A stretch of 64,000 nt of DNA from Peptostreptococcaceae bacterium. Lineage in GTDB: Bacteria > Bacillota > Clostridia > Peptostreptococcales > Peptostreptococcaceae. Position numbers and translations under genes: made by a program. Positions 9,196-17,057 of the stretch are shown here, one piece after another. Position 1 is the stretch's first letter. Every line of letters begins with the position of its first letter. Location of the stretch: assembly GCA_902363255.1 (NCBI GenBank), contig CABIZO010000006.1:62001-126000 (forward strand). Reading direction: 5' to 3'. The notes beneath the pieces were generated by a model. That model made no database searches, was not told the origin of the DNA, and saw nothing but the letters and a program-made list of their open reading frames with translations.

Positions 9196-10536
9196 TTAAT
9201 TCAATCTAATTACATGACCTTCATATATTTCTTTACCACTTAATATATTATTATTTTCTAGTAATTCGTCTTCTGTTTTATTAAATCTTTTAGCTATTTT
9301 TGATAATGTATCTCCTTTTTGAACTATATAATAGTCCCTAAATCCTTCTCCATCTTTTACCCTTCCCGAAGACTCTAACTTTAATACTTGACCTGGATAT
9401 ATTAAGTCTGGATTTGATAATCCATTTAACTCTATCAATTTTTCAACTGTAGTATTAAACCTTCTAGCTATACCATAAAGAGTGTCTCCTGATCTAACAG
9501 TATAAGTTTTAATATACTGTTTATTTGAAACTGACTTACTAGGTCCTCTTTTAACACTCGGAATCTTTAATATCTCTCCTGGATATATTAAATTAGGATT
9601 TGATATATCATTTAACTGAACCAATTCATCTACGGTTGTATGAATCTTACTTGCTATGCTTGATAGTGTATCACCGCTCTTTACAATATAAGTACTGTAA
9701 AATTTTATTCTAGTACTTTTTCTTTCTTCTCTTTTTTCCTTTGGATAAATTTTTAGAATTTCTCCTGGGTATATTAAATTAGGATTTGTAATACCATTAA
9801 TTCTCTCTAATTCTTTTACTGAAACACCATATCTTCTAGCTATTGAGCTTAATGTATTTCCTTCCTCTACTCTATAATAAATCACTCTTCTGTCTTTTGA
9901 TTCTTCTTTTCTAGTACCTGGAATATCTTTTTTATCATCTAAAAATATAGTATCATAAAATATATCTAAGTCTGTATTTGTATCTATACCTGTTACTCTA
10001 CCTGTATCAGAATATTGCCATGCTGCATATTTATCTCCCCATATTGGATTTGCTTGAGGTTCATTTACATCAATTTGAGCGATCCATAAAGGATAATCTT
10101 CTAATCCTATACCAGCATATAAATTATTTTGCGCAAAATTTGTATAAGTATATACAGCTACATCAAGTCCACTTAACCTTCTAACTTCCCTTAAGAATTC
10201 TATTGCTTGATTAGTTAATTCATAATTTCCTAAACCTCCTGTCTGTTCTAAATCTAAGACCAATTTGATATCTGCATGAAGACCACTTATTGTATCCACA
10301 AAGTATCTAGCTTGTTCAACTGGTGTTGGAGAAGATCCTGGATTAAAAAAATGATAAAATCCTATTTTTAAATTATTTGCCCTTGCTCCATCATAGAACT
10401 CTTGTAAATAGGGATCTCTATAAAAAGTCCCTTCTGATGCTTGAATTATTACAGCTTCTATACCACTATCTGCCACCTCTCTCCAATCGATCGTTCCTGA
10501 CCAATTACTTACATCTATTCCTCTATATTCCGCCAT
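9196..10536 (-). CDS. GH25 lysozyme with four LysM domains
   Basis: Residues 1-200 are a glycoside hydrolase family 25 domain: YRGIDVSNWSGTIDW with the conserved Asp, FYHFFNPG, and VLDLEQTGG carrying the catalytic acid pair, ending near WQYSDTGRVTGIDTNTDLDIFY. Four LysM domains follow at about 215-262, 280-325, 340-386 and 398-446, each with the (V/S)xxGDTLxxIA pattern (the first reads EEGNTLSSIA) and a YPGE-like end. The enzyme should cut the glycan strands of peptidoglycan. No signal peptide is visible, so it may be released by lysis, act on spores from the mother cell, or be phage-derived. Start has GGAGGAATAAT upstream. Confidence 0.92.
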   Translation of the reverse strand: MAEYRGIDVSNWSGTIDWREVADSGIEAVIIQASEGTFYRDPYLQEFYDGARANNLKIGFYHFFNPGSSPTPVEQARYFVDTISGLHADIKLVLDLEQTGGLGNYELTNQAIEFLREVRRLSGLDVAVYTYTNFAQNNLYAGIGLEDYPLWIAQIDVNEPQANPIWGDKYAAWQYSDTGRVTGIDTNTDLDIFYDTIFLDDKKDIPGTRKEESKDRRVIYYRVEEGNTLSSIARRYGVSVKELERINGITNPNLIYPGEILKIYPKEKREERKSTRIKFYSTYIVKSGDTLSSIASKIHTTVDELVQLNDISNPNLIYPGEILKIPSVKRGPSKSVSNKQYIKTYTVRSGDTLYGIARRFNTTVEKLIELNGLSNPDLIYPGQVLKLESSGRVKDGEGFRDYYIVQKGDTLSKIAKRFNKTEDELLENNNILSGKEIYEGHVIRLN

Positions 10537-10551
10537 ATTATTCCTCCAATA

Positions 10552-10597
10552 TAATAAATTAGATACTTTAATATAAATTAAGATATCTAATTTATTA
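10552..10597. repeat. Long inverted repeat upstream of the lysozyme gene
   Basis: TAATAAATTAGATA (10552-10565) and TATCTAATTTATTA (10584-10597) are perfect 14-bp arms around an 18-nt AT-rich centre. The repeat ends only a few bases before the lysozyme Shine-Dalgarno on the minus strand and about 100 bp before the plus-strand flavoprotein gene. It could be an operator, a leader hairpin, or a terminator for stray transcription. Confidence 0.6.
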
Positions 10598-10699
10598 TAT
10601 TTTTCTAATATAAATCTGTGATTAGATTATTTATTCTCTTTTCAGGGTATTATCATAATGATAAAATAAATATAATAATTTACATCTAAGGAGATTAAA

Positions 10700-12031
10700 A
10701 TGAAAGTTGTTATAATAGGAGCTGTAGCTGCAGGTATGTCTGCTGCTGCCAAATTAAAAAGAATAAAACCAAATTTTGAAGTTGTAGTATATGAAAAAAC
10801 TGATATAGTATCTTTTGGAGCTTGCGGTCTCCCTTACTACGTTGGAGGATTCTTCGATAATTCTAATATGATGATTGCTCGAGAAAAATCAAAATTTATA
10901 GAATCTGGAATTGATTTAAAAACTTTTAAAGAGGTAATTGATGTTGATACTGACAACAAAATAATCACTATAAAAGATTTATTAACAAAAGAAGTATTCA
11001 CAGATAATTATGATCGATTAATGATTGCTACTGGAGCAAGTAGTATTATGCCTTCTTTGGATAAACCTTATGAAAATTTATCTACTCTAAAAGATATGAA
11101 TGATGGAATTAAGCTTAGAGAGCTAATCAATAAAGAAGAAATTAATAATATAGTCATTGTTGGGTCTGGATTTATAGGAATAGAGACTATTGAAGCCGCT
11201 AAAAAATTAAATAAAAATATTCATTTAATTGGAAGAAGTAATAGAATCTTAAGTAAAGTGTTTGATAAGGAAATTACAGATTTATTAGAAGAGGAATTAA
11301 GAAAGAATAATGTACATATTCACCTTGGTGAAACTGTACAAGAATACGTTGGCAATAATAAAATAGAAAAAGTCATAACTAATAAGTGTGAAATAAATGC
11401 AGATTTAGTAGTTATAGCTATGGGTGTAAAACCAAATACTTCATTCTTAAAAAATACAAATATAGAAATGCTATCTAATGGTGCTATAATAGTTGATGAG
11501 TGTGGTAGAACATCTGTTAAAGATGTTTATTCTGCAGGAGATTGCGCAACTATAAAAAATCTAGTTACTAATGAGAATATGTATGCTCCTCTAGCTACTG
11601 GTGCCAATAAATTAGGAAGAATAGTAGGTGAAAATTTAGGTGACATTAACTCTTCTTTCCCTGGATCATTAGCTTCTAGCTGTATAAAAGTTCTAGATAT
11701 GGAAGCTGCTGTTACAGGTATTACAGAAGAAAAAGCTAAATCACTTAATCTTGATTATAAAGCTAAATTTATTACAAATTATAATCAAACACACTACTAT
11801 CCAGGACGTGAGAAGCTATTCATTAAATTAGTTTATGATGCTAAAACTAAAGTTATACTTGGTGGTCAAATAGCTGGATATAAAGATGCAGTTCAAAGAG
11901 CAAATGTAATAGCTACTGCAATTACGGCAAAGATGACAACAGAACAACTTGGTATGCTAGACTTATGTTATGCACCTCCTTTTGCTACTACATGGGATGC
12001 TTTAAACGTTGCAGGAAATGTAAGTAAATAA
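10700..12031 (+). CDS. CoA-disulfide reductase / NADH oxidase family flavoprotein
   Basis: The 443-residue protein belongs to the single-cysteine pyridine-nucleotide disulfide reductases. It has the FAD motif VVIIGAVAAGMSAAAKLKR at the N-terminus, the redox centre SFGACGLPYYVGG with one Cys (C43), the NAD(P)H-binding VIVGSGFIGIETIEAAKKL near residue 150, the second FAD motif VYSAGDCAT, and the C-terminal LDLCYAPPFATTWDALN that covers the active site. Members reduce CoA disulfides, peroxide or oxygen with NAD(P)H; which one applies here is not decidable from sequence. It is followed 15 nt later by a thioredoxin-like gene, so the pair likely serves thiol redox balance. Confidence 0.9.
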   Translation: MKVVIIGAVAAGMSAAAKLKRIKPNFEVVVYEKTDIVSFGACGLPYYVGGFFDNSNMMIAREKSKFIESGIDLKTFKEVIDVDTDNKIITIKDLLTKEVFTDNYDRLMIATGASSIMPSLDKPYENLSTLKDMNDGIKLRELINKEEINNIVIVGSGFIGIETIEAAKKLNKNIHLIGRSNRILSKVFDKEITDLLEEELRKNNVHIHLGETVQEYVGNNKIEKVITNKCEINADLVVIAMGVKPNTSFLKNTNIEMLSNGAIIVDECGRTSVKDVYSAGDCATIKNLVTNENMYAPLATGANKLGRIVGENLGDINSSFPGSLASSCIKVLDMEAAVTGITEEKAKSLNLDYKAKFITNYNQTHYYPGREKLFIKLVYDAKTKVILGGQIAGYKDAVQRANVIATAITAKMTTEQLGMLDLCYAPPFATTWDALNVAGNVSK

Positions 12032-12046
12032 CCCAGGAGGAATATT

Positions 12047-12547
12047 ATGAATCAAATGACATTAAAAGAATTATATGAAGTTGGTTGCTCTTTTGAAACT
12101 TCTGTCGGAGAAGGTTCAAAAAGTGAAAGAGCTAGAATACCAAAAAACTCATCAAGAATAATCTTAGATGATGAATTAACAAATAATATTATTAACTTTG
12201 ATAAGGAAGTAAAATTCTTAGTTGCTGGAGAAATATGGTGTCCAGACTATCAACTAAATGGATCTGTATTAAAAAGATTTATGGATTTAAATACTAATTT
12301 TGATATGTCTGTAATTACTATGGCTAGAGGGAAAAAATATTTAGAATCTATTTTAAACATAGAAAATGCTAAATATCCTTTAATCGTAGTTTTAGACAAA
12401 GATTTCAATATTCTTGGAAACTTTCAAGAAAGACCTGAAATCGTGAAAAATGCAGAAAGTTTTGATAATATAAAACTTGACTATTATAAAGGAAAATATT
12501 TAATAGATTCTGCAAATGACATTTGGAATATAATAAAAAATATTTAA
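12047..12547 (+). CDS. Thioredoxin-like protein with WCPDY motif
   Basis: The 166-residue protein resembles the firmicute thioredoxin-family proteins with a WCPDC active site, but here the site reads GEIWCPDYQ, leaving only Cys65. Another Cys (C14) lies in EVGCSFETS near the N-terminus. With a single active-site thiol it would be expected to work through mixed disulfides with small thiols rather than by the usual dithiol cycle. It follows the CoA-disulfide-reductase-type gene by 15 nt, with a GGAGGAATATT Shine-Dalgarno, so the two probably share one mRNA and one pathway. Confidence 0.8.
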   Translation: MNQMTLKELYEVGCSFETSVGEGSKSERARIPKNSSRIILDDELTNNIINFDKEVKFLVAGEIWCPDYQLNGSVLKRFMDLNTNFDMSVITMARGKKYLESILNIENAKYPLIVVLDKDFNILGNFQERPEIVKNAESFDNIKLDYYKGKYLIDSANDIWNIIKNI

Positions 12548-12551
12548 TAGC

Positions 12552-12583
12552 AAAAAAGACTATCATGATTGATAGTCTTTTTT
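12552..12583. terminator. Bidirectional terminator
   Basis: AAAAAAGACTATC (12552-12564) pairs with GATAGTCTTTTTT (12571-12583), loop of 6. It separates the converging thioredoxin-like and ilvA genes. Confidence 0.88.
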
Positions 12584-12615
12584 ATATATTATATTCCCTA
12601 ATAACTATATATTTT

Positions 12616-13833
12616 TTATAATTCAGTTACTTCAAATCCTGCTGCTTCTATTTCTCTTCTTATTTTAGCTATATGATCATGATCAAATGTTTCAAGTATG
12701 AACTCTGCTGATTGCTTTCCTATAGCTCCACCAGAAGATAATCTAGTTTGGTTAGCATTTAATATGTTTGCATTATTTTCGCTTATTATTTTTATTAATT
12801 CTAAAAATCCACCTGGCTTATCAGTCATAATTGTAGAGAATGAATATCTTCTTCCTTCTTTAGCTAAACCTACACCTATTACTCTGTATAATGTATTAAC
12901 ATCTACGTTACCACCAGAAACTATACAAACAACTTTTTCTCCTGCAGCTGGTTGATATTTCTTAGATAATAAAGCTGCTGTTGAAACCGCTCCAGCACCT
13001 TCAGAAACTATTTTTTGATGTTCTAATAAGAATAACATTCCTTGAGCTATTTCTTCTTCTGTTACAGTTATTACCTCATCAACTAATTCTTTTATTATTT
13101 CAAAAGTAGCATCTCCTGGAGTTTTAACAGCTATACCATCAGCTATTGTAGCTGCGTGGAATGCAGTTGTAACTTCTCCATTTTTTACTGATTCTTGCAT
13201 TGAAGGTATATTTGCAGTTTGAACACCTACAACTTTTACATTTGGGTTTAAAGCTTTAGCAGCTACTGCTACACCAGCTATTATACCACCTCCACCAATT
13301 GGGCAAAGTATAGTATCTACTTCATTGTTTAATTGTTCAAATATTTCTAAAGAAATTGTTCCTTGTCCAGCCATTACATATTCATTATTGAATGGGTGTA
13401 TAAAAGTAGCACCAGTTTCTTTTTGTATTTCTACAGCTTTTGCATAAGCATCATCGTAAACTTCTCCGTTTAATACAACTTCAGCCCCGTATCCTCTAGT
13501 TGCAGAAACCTTTGCAAGAGGTGCAGTAGCAGGCATTACTATAGTTGCTTTTATTCCAGTCATTTGTGCTCCTAATGCCACACCTTGAGCATGGTTACCA
13601 GCACTTGATGCTATAACACCGTTTGCCTTTTGCTCCTCAGTTAAATTTGCTATAGTATTAACAGCTCCTCTTACTTTGAAAGAACCAGTTTTTTGTAAGT
13701 TTTCGCATTTATAAAAAACGTTTGCACCTGTCATTTCACTTAAAGTCTTACTTTCTAAAACAGGAGTTTCTTTAACTACACCTTTAATAGTTTCTTGAGC
13801 TTTTTTTACATCGTTTAAAGTAACTTTTAACAT
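12616..13833 (-). CDS. ilvA: Threonine ammonia-lyase
   Basis: The enzyme deaminates threonine to 2-oxobutyrate using pyridoxal phosphate. The 405-residue protein has the PLP-lysine site KTGSFKVRGA, the SSAGNHAQGVA ligand-binding loop near residue 76, the glycine loop CPIGGGGIIAG for the phosphate, and VSGGNVD. A C-terminal ACT-like regulatory part (about 330-405) suggests allosteric control. It stands alone, with no isoleucine genes nearby, so it may be catabolic (tdcB-like) as easily as biosynthetic. The leader can fold into a hairpin at 13866-13913. Confidence 0.9.
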   Translation of the reverse strand: MLKVTLNDVKKAQETIKGVVKETPVLESKTLSEMTGANVFYKCENLQKTGSFKVRGAVNTIANLTEEQKANGVIASSAGNHAQGVALGAQMTGIKATIVMPATAPLAKVSATRGYGAEVVLNGEVYDDAYAKAVEIQKETGATFIHPFNNEYVMAGQGTISLEIFEQLNNEVDTILCPIGGGGIIAGVAVAAKALNPNVKVVGVQTANIPSMQESVKNGEVTTAFHAATIADGIAVKTPGDATFEIIKELVDEVITVTEEEIAQGMLFLLEHQKIVSEGAGAVSTAALLSKKYQPAAGEKVVCIVSGGNVDVNTLYRVIGVGLAKEGRRYSFSTIMTDKPGGFLELIKIISENNANILNANQTRLSSGGAIGKQSAEFILETFDHDHIAKIRREIEAAGFEVTEL

Positions 13834-13865
13834 ATCAATATTTCCCTCTCTTTTGTATATATAAT

Positions 13866-13913
13866 AAAATGTTTTCTATTGCAAAGCATTTCCCCCGCTT
13901 TGTAAAACATTTT
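13866..13913 (-). promoter_or_regulatory. Hairpin in the ilvA leader
   Basis: Read on the minus strand, AAAATGTTTT (13904-13913) pairs with AAAACATTTT (13866-13875), and CAAAGC pairs with GCTTTG inside it. The loop is G-rich (GGGGGAAAT). It lies 33-80 nt upstream of the start codon and has no U-run, so it looks more like a leader structure or protein site than a terminator. Confidence 0.5.
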
Positions 13914-14118
13914 CCTAATCCATTCCTTGGTACGAATTTATTATACAATAATAATTTAAAAATATCAAACACCTTTAATTTACATCACTAGTAAAAGTTA
14001 TTCATATTATTTTTTTATTATATTTAGAATATTTAGCATACTTTTTTAAAGTTGGCTTTATTACTTAATTTTGGAATATTTTTTTTATTATATAATATTC
14101 TTTTTTTCCAAAAAATCC

Positions 14119-14155
14119 AAAGAAAATATCCTTAAATTTCCAGGATATTTTCTTT
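14119..14155 (-). terminator. Terminator of the MerR/TipAS gene
   Basis: AAAGAAAATATCC (14119-14131) pairs perfectly with GGATATTTTCTTT (14143-14155), directly downstream of the minus-strand regulator gene. Confidence 0.85.
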
Positions 14156-14166
14156 ATTTTTGGGTA

Positions 14167-14922
14167 CTATTTTGTAAATATATTTAATGCATCTCTTAAA
14201 AACTCTGCCATCCCTACTTTATTATCATCATAATATTTTTTAAATCTTTCATCAGCTACATACATTTCACCTAAATTTCTATGTGCCTCTTTTGTATAAA
14301 AATTCCATGAATAACTCAACCATTTTTTATGAAGTTCACACGCTTCTTGTGCCTTTTCTCCTGCTGGATTACTCTCTTCCATAGCTTCTTTTAGTTTTTC
14401 AATTATATCAATGCTTAGTTGTTCAATTTCTCTAAATTCAGCTTCATTCAAACCTAACATTTTTGCATTAGATTCATCTACTCGCTTATCACCATATTTT
14501 TTTCGTATCTCTTTTCCATACTTAGCTTCATTTTTATCAACTAAATCTCTTTTAAATCCTTCAAATTTTTCTTTATTTGACATTTCAATTTCTCCTTTTT
14601 TATAACTAATAGTTTTTTCCACATTTTCAATTAACAAATCTATTTCATTTCTTTTTTTAATGAGCTCTTTTTTATGATTATTTAAAGCTAACATTATATC
14701 AAAAGATGGAGAATTAATTATGCTTTTTATATCTTCTAATTTAAAGCCCATCGTTTTATAAAAAAGAATTTGTTGCAATTTATCAACTTCATCTTCACCA
14801 TATATCCTATATCCTGAAGAATTAATTCTTTTGGGTTTTAATAAATCTATCTCATGATAATATCTTAATGTTCTCGTACTTATTTTAGCAACTTTACTTA
14901 ATTCGTTAATAGAGTATTCCAT
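14167..14922 (-). CDS. MerR family regulator with TipAS antibiotic-recognition domain
   Basis: Residues 1-70 are a MerR winged helix (YSINELSKVAKISTRTLRYYHEIDLLKP, then SGYRIYGEDEVDKLQQILFYKTMGF). A coiled-coil linker follows to about residue 115. Residues ~120-251 match the TipAS fold, which in Streptomyces TipA binds thiopeptide antibiotics (SYSWNFYTKEAHRNLGEMYVADERF). The length of 251 fits TipA/Mta-type activators. The ATG at 14922 is preferred over an upstream GTG because AGAAGGTGAT sits at correct spacing. No obvious target gene lies beside it, so autoregulation or distant targets are likely. Confidence 0.9.
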   Translation of the reverse strand: MEYSINELSKVAKISTRTLRYYHEIDLLKPKRINSSGYRIYGEDEVDKLQQILFYKTMGFKLEDIKSIINSPSFDIMLALNNHKKELIKKRNEIDLLIENVEKTISYKKGEIEMSNKEKFEGFKRDLVDKNEAKYGKEIRKKYGDKRVDESNAKMLGLNEAEFREIEQLSIDIIEKLKEAMEESNPAGEKAQEACELHKKWLSYSWNFYTKEAHRNLGEMYVADERFKKYYDDNKVGMAEFLRDALNIFTK

Positions 14923-15023
14923 ATTTATCACCTTCTATTTAATTTGTTAATATCTTAATGTTTAACTAAAGTATAAAGTTTTACGCAACGTTAATGTCAA
15001 TTATATTTTTTATTTTATAAAAA

Positions 15024-15051
15024 AATAAAGGGACTTTACAGTCCCTTTATT
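15024..15051 (-). terminator. Terminator of the BFD-like gene
   Basis: AATAAAGGGACT (15024-15035) pairs perfectly with AGTCCCTTTATT (15040-15051) around a 4-nt loop; a run of A on the plus strand to the left gives the U-run. It follows the stop at 15067. Confidence 0.88.
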
Positions 15052-15066
15052 ACTATGTATTTACTA

Positions 15067-15237
15067 TTATAACACTTCATTAAGTGCTTCTTCAATTTCA
15101 CAGTCACATCCGCAACAGATTGTTCCTGCTTCAGTAGCCTCTTTTATATCATCTACTGTTTTAGCTCCATTAGCTACAGCATTTTTTATATCTTCTAATG
15201 ATGTTCCCATGCAATCGCATACTATTCTATCTGACAT
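15067..15237 (-). CDS. BFD-like [2Fe-2S]-binding protein
   Basis: This 56-residue gene reads MSDRIVCDCMGTSLEDIKNA and ends with CCGCDCEIEEALNEVL. The C-x-C near residue 7 and the C-C-G-C pair near 41-44 match bacterioferritin-associated-ferredoxin ([2Fe-2S]) domains, which give electrons to iron stores or sit on larger reductases. Here the domain stands alone. An AGGAGGAAATAAG Shine-Dalgarno supports the start, and its own terminator follows. The physiological partner is not in the window. Confidence 0.8.
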   Translation of the reverse strand: MSDRIVCDCMGTSLEDIKNAVANGAKTVDDIKEATEAGTICCGCDCEIEEALNEVL

Positions 15238-15390
15238 TCTTATTTCCTCCTGATTGTCTTTTATAATATATATCTACCCCTATTTACTTTTATCTAAACA
15301 ATATTTGTTACTTTTTTTGCCATGTATGTTAATTCACTCTATAGAAAAAATAATTACTAATTATTAAGAAATTTATAAGGAGTAAAATCT

Positions 15391-15816
15391 ATGAAAATTT
15401 TAAATACTATACTAAAATATTTAACATTATTTCTCGTAGGAGGCATTGCCTATTATTTTATAGAAGTTGCATACAGGGGATACTCTCATTTTTCAATGAT
15501 AATAGTAGGAGGTTTATGTTTTATACTTATAGGATCTATAAACGAATTTTCTAATAAAGAAATCCCTTTATTACTTCAAATGCTAATTTCCGTAATTCTA
15601 GTTGATCTTGTAGAATTAATTTCTGGAATTATAATAAATAAAATATTATTATTAAATGTTTGGGATTATTCTCAACTCAAATTTAATTTTTTAGGTCAAA
15701 TATCATTAAATAGCTCTATTGCCTGGTTCTTTTTGTCAATTTTTGCTATATATATTGATGATTTATTAAGATATATAATTTACAAAGAAGAAAAACCAAA
15801 ATATAAATTTTTATAA
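15391..15816 (+). CDS. Putative membrane protein, CmpB/ABC-transporter type IV-like
   Basis: The 141-residue product has four to five predicted membrane segments (about 8-25, 33-50, 58-80, 105-125) and resembles the PF06541-type membrane family named as putative ABC transporter (CmpB-like), on the basis of the YFIEVAYRGYSHFSMIIVGGLCFILIGSINEF pattern. No ATPase gene lies beside it, so a transporter role is doubtful. Start has AAGGAGTAAAATCT upstream. Confidence 0.65.
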   Translation: MKILNTILKYLTLFLVGGIAYYFIEVAYRGYSHFSMIIVGGLCFILIGSINEFSNKEIPLLLQMLISVILVDLVELISGIIINKILLLNVWDYSQLKFNFLGQISLNSSIAWFFLSIFAIYIDDLLRYIIYKEEKPKYKFL

Positions 15817-16130
15817 AAATAAAGCCCTGCTACGAGGATACAGGGCTTTGAGGTTCATAATGATAGATAAAAGAGTGTGAGGGAATCTATCATTATACGG
15901 GTATTTAAGTAAATTATTAAGCTAGTCTTTCTATGTTTTAATAATACATTATCAATATGAATTTAATGTAAATTTTTTATGAATGAAAATAGAATTTTAA
16001 ATATATATCTATATTTTAAATCTATTCTTTCATACCTTATTGAAAATTATTCTTTCTTACTATAAGATTAAATCATGTATATTTCATTATAAATAAATTG
16101 AACTTATAGTTAGGATGTGCGTTTTTCTTT
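15817..16130. other. Intergenic region with two strong hairpins
   Basis: The 15821-15894 part holds two hairpins described under the candidate small RNA. The rest, up to the LysR gene, is AT-rich and should hold the LysR promoter. No coding frame is visible. Confidence 0.5.
15821..15935 (-). ncRNA. Candidate small RNA with C-rich loops
   Basis: Read on the minus strand, a first hairpin (arms 15885-15894 and 15859-15868, 10 bp perfect) exposes the loop TCCCTCACACTCTTTT. A second (arms 15841-15849 and 15821-15829, loop TATCCTCGTAG) is followed by TTTATTTTTAT, as in an intrinsic terminator. On the plus strand the same hairpin has no T-run, so it fits a leftward transcript better than the end of the membrane-protein gene. 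The 5' end is a guess and no clear promoter was found. Confidence 0.35.
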
Positions 16131-17033
16131 ATGATAGATTATAGATTAAATACATTTCTCACACTTTGTGAGCTGAGAAATTATACTAAAACTGCAAAAA
16201 AATTATTTATAACTCAACCTGCAGTAACTCAACAGATTAAATATTTAGAACATCATTATGGTGTTAGTCTGTTTAAATATGAAAATAAAAATCTAGTACT
16301 AACTCCAGCTGGGAAAGAACTTCACTCCTTTGCCCTTACCTTAGTGAAAGACTGTGAAAAAATAACACAACAGTTAGCAAATAGTAAGCAAAATATGTCT
16401 TTTAAATTTGGTGCAACTTTGACTATCGGTCAATATGTTATGCCCAATATTCTTGAATATATTTTAAAAGAAAATCCAAATACTTCTTTATCAATGATTG
16501 TTGATAATACATCTGTCTTATTAAAACTATTAAATGAAGGTAAAATAGACTTTGCTATTATTGAGGGTAATTTTAATAAATCAGAATATAGTCACGAATT
16601 ATTTTCCATGGAAGATTTTATTGGCATTTGTCATCCTAACTCTAAATACGCAAATGGATTATTTTCTTTAGATGATTTATTTAACGATACTCTAATATTA
16701 AGAGAAAAAGGTTCTGGAACGCGAGATGTTTTTGAACAATTACTATATGAACAAAATCTTTGCATAGATAGTTTTAAATCTATTTGCGAAATAGGAAGTC
16801 TACCTGCAATTTTATCCCTTGTTTCAAGTAATTGTGGTATTTCTTTTATGTATAAAAAAGCTGCTCAAAATTATATTAATTCAAATACTGTTTCTAGTAT
16901 AAATATTAATGGTCTACCTATAAAAAGAGAATTTAACTTTGTTTGGCTAAAAAATAGTAGATTTTCATTTTTATATAATGATTTTTTTGAAATTTGTAGG
17001 CATTTTAACAATAATAAAAAACACTATGAATAA
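16131..17033 (+). CDS. LysR family transcriptional regulator
   Basis: The 300-residue protein has the LysR winged helix at the N-terminus (LNTFLTLCELRNYTKTAKKLFITQPAVTQQIKYLEHHYGVSLF) and a periplasmic-binding-like effector domain from about residue 90. LLREKGSGTRDVFEQLL near 185 resembles the CysB/CbbR-like ligand site. LysR regulators usually sit divergent from their target; here the upstream gene is co-directional, so the target is not obvious. The Shine-Dalgarno (AGGATGTG) is weak and distant. Confidence 0.9.
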   Translation: MIDYRLNTFLTLCELRNYTKTAKKLFITQPAVTQQIKYLEHHYGVSLFKYENKNLVLTPAGKELHSFALTLVKDCEKITQQLANSKQNMSFKFGATLTIGQYVMPNILEYILKENPNTSLSMIVDNTSVLLKLLNEGKIDFAIIEGNFNKSEYSHELFSMEDFIGICHPNSKYANGLFSLDDLFNDTLILREKGSGTRDVFEQLLYEQNLCIDSFKSICEIGSLPAILSLVSSNCGISFMYKKAAQNYINSNTVSSININGLPIKREFNFVWLKNSRFSFLYNDFFEICRHFNNNKKHYE

Positions 17034-17056
17034 AATTTTTATCCATAGTGTTTTTT
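17016..17056. terminator. Bidirectional terminator
   Basis: AAAAAACACTATG (17016-17028) pairs with CATAGTGTTTTTT (17044-17056). The left arm includes the last codons of the LysR gene. It serves both this gene and the converging 17058 gene. Confidence 0.85.
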
Positions 17057-17057
17057 A

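Larger units (their letters stand above)
13834..14166. other. Intergenic region upstream of ilvA
   Basis: It holds the ilvA leader hairpin near 13866-13913 and the terminator of the MerR-type gene at 14119-14155. The 200 bases between are AT-rich, with no open frame or recognised riboswitch. Confidence 0.5.

Noticed and set aside
9196..10536. Prophage lysis module
   Set aside because: No holin, tail, terminase or integrase gene lies nearby, so the lysozyme alone does not support a prophage.
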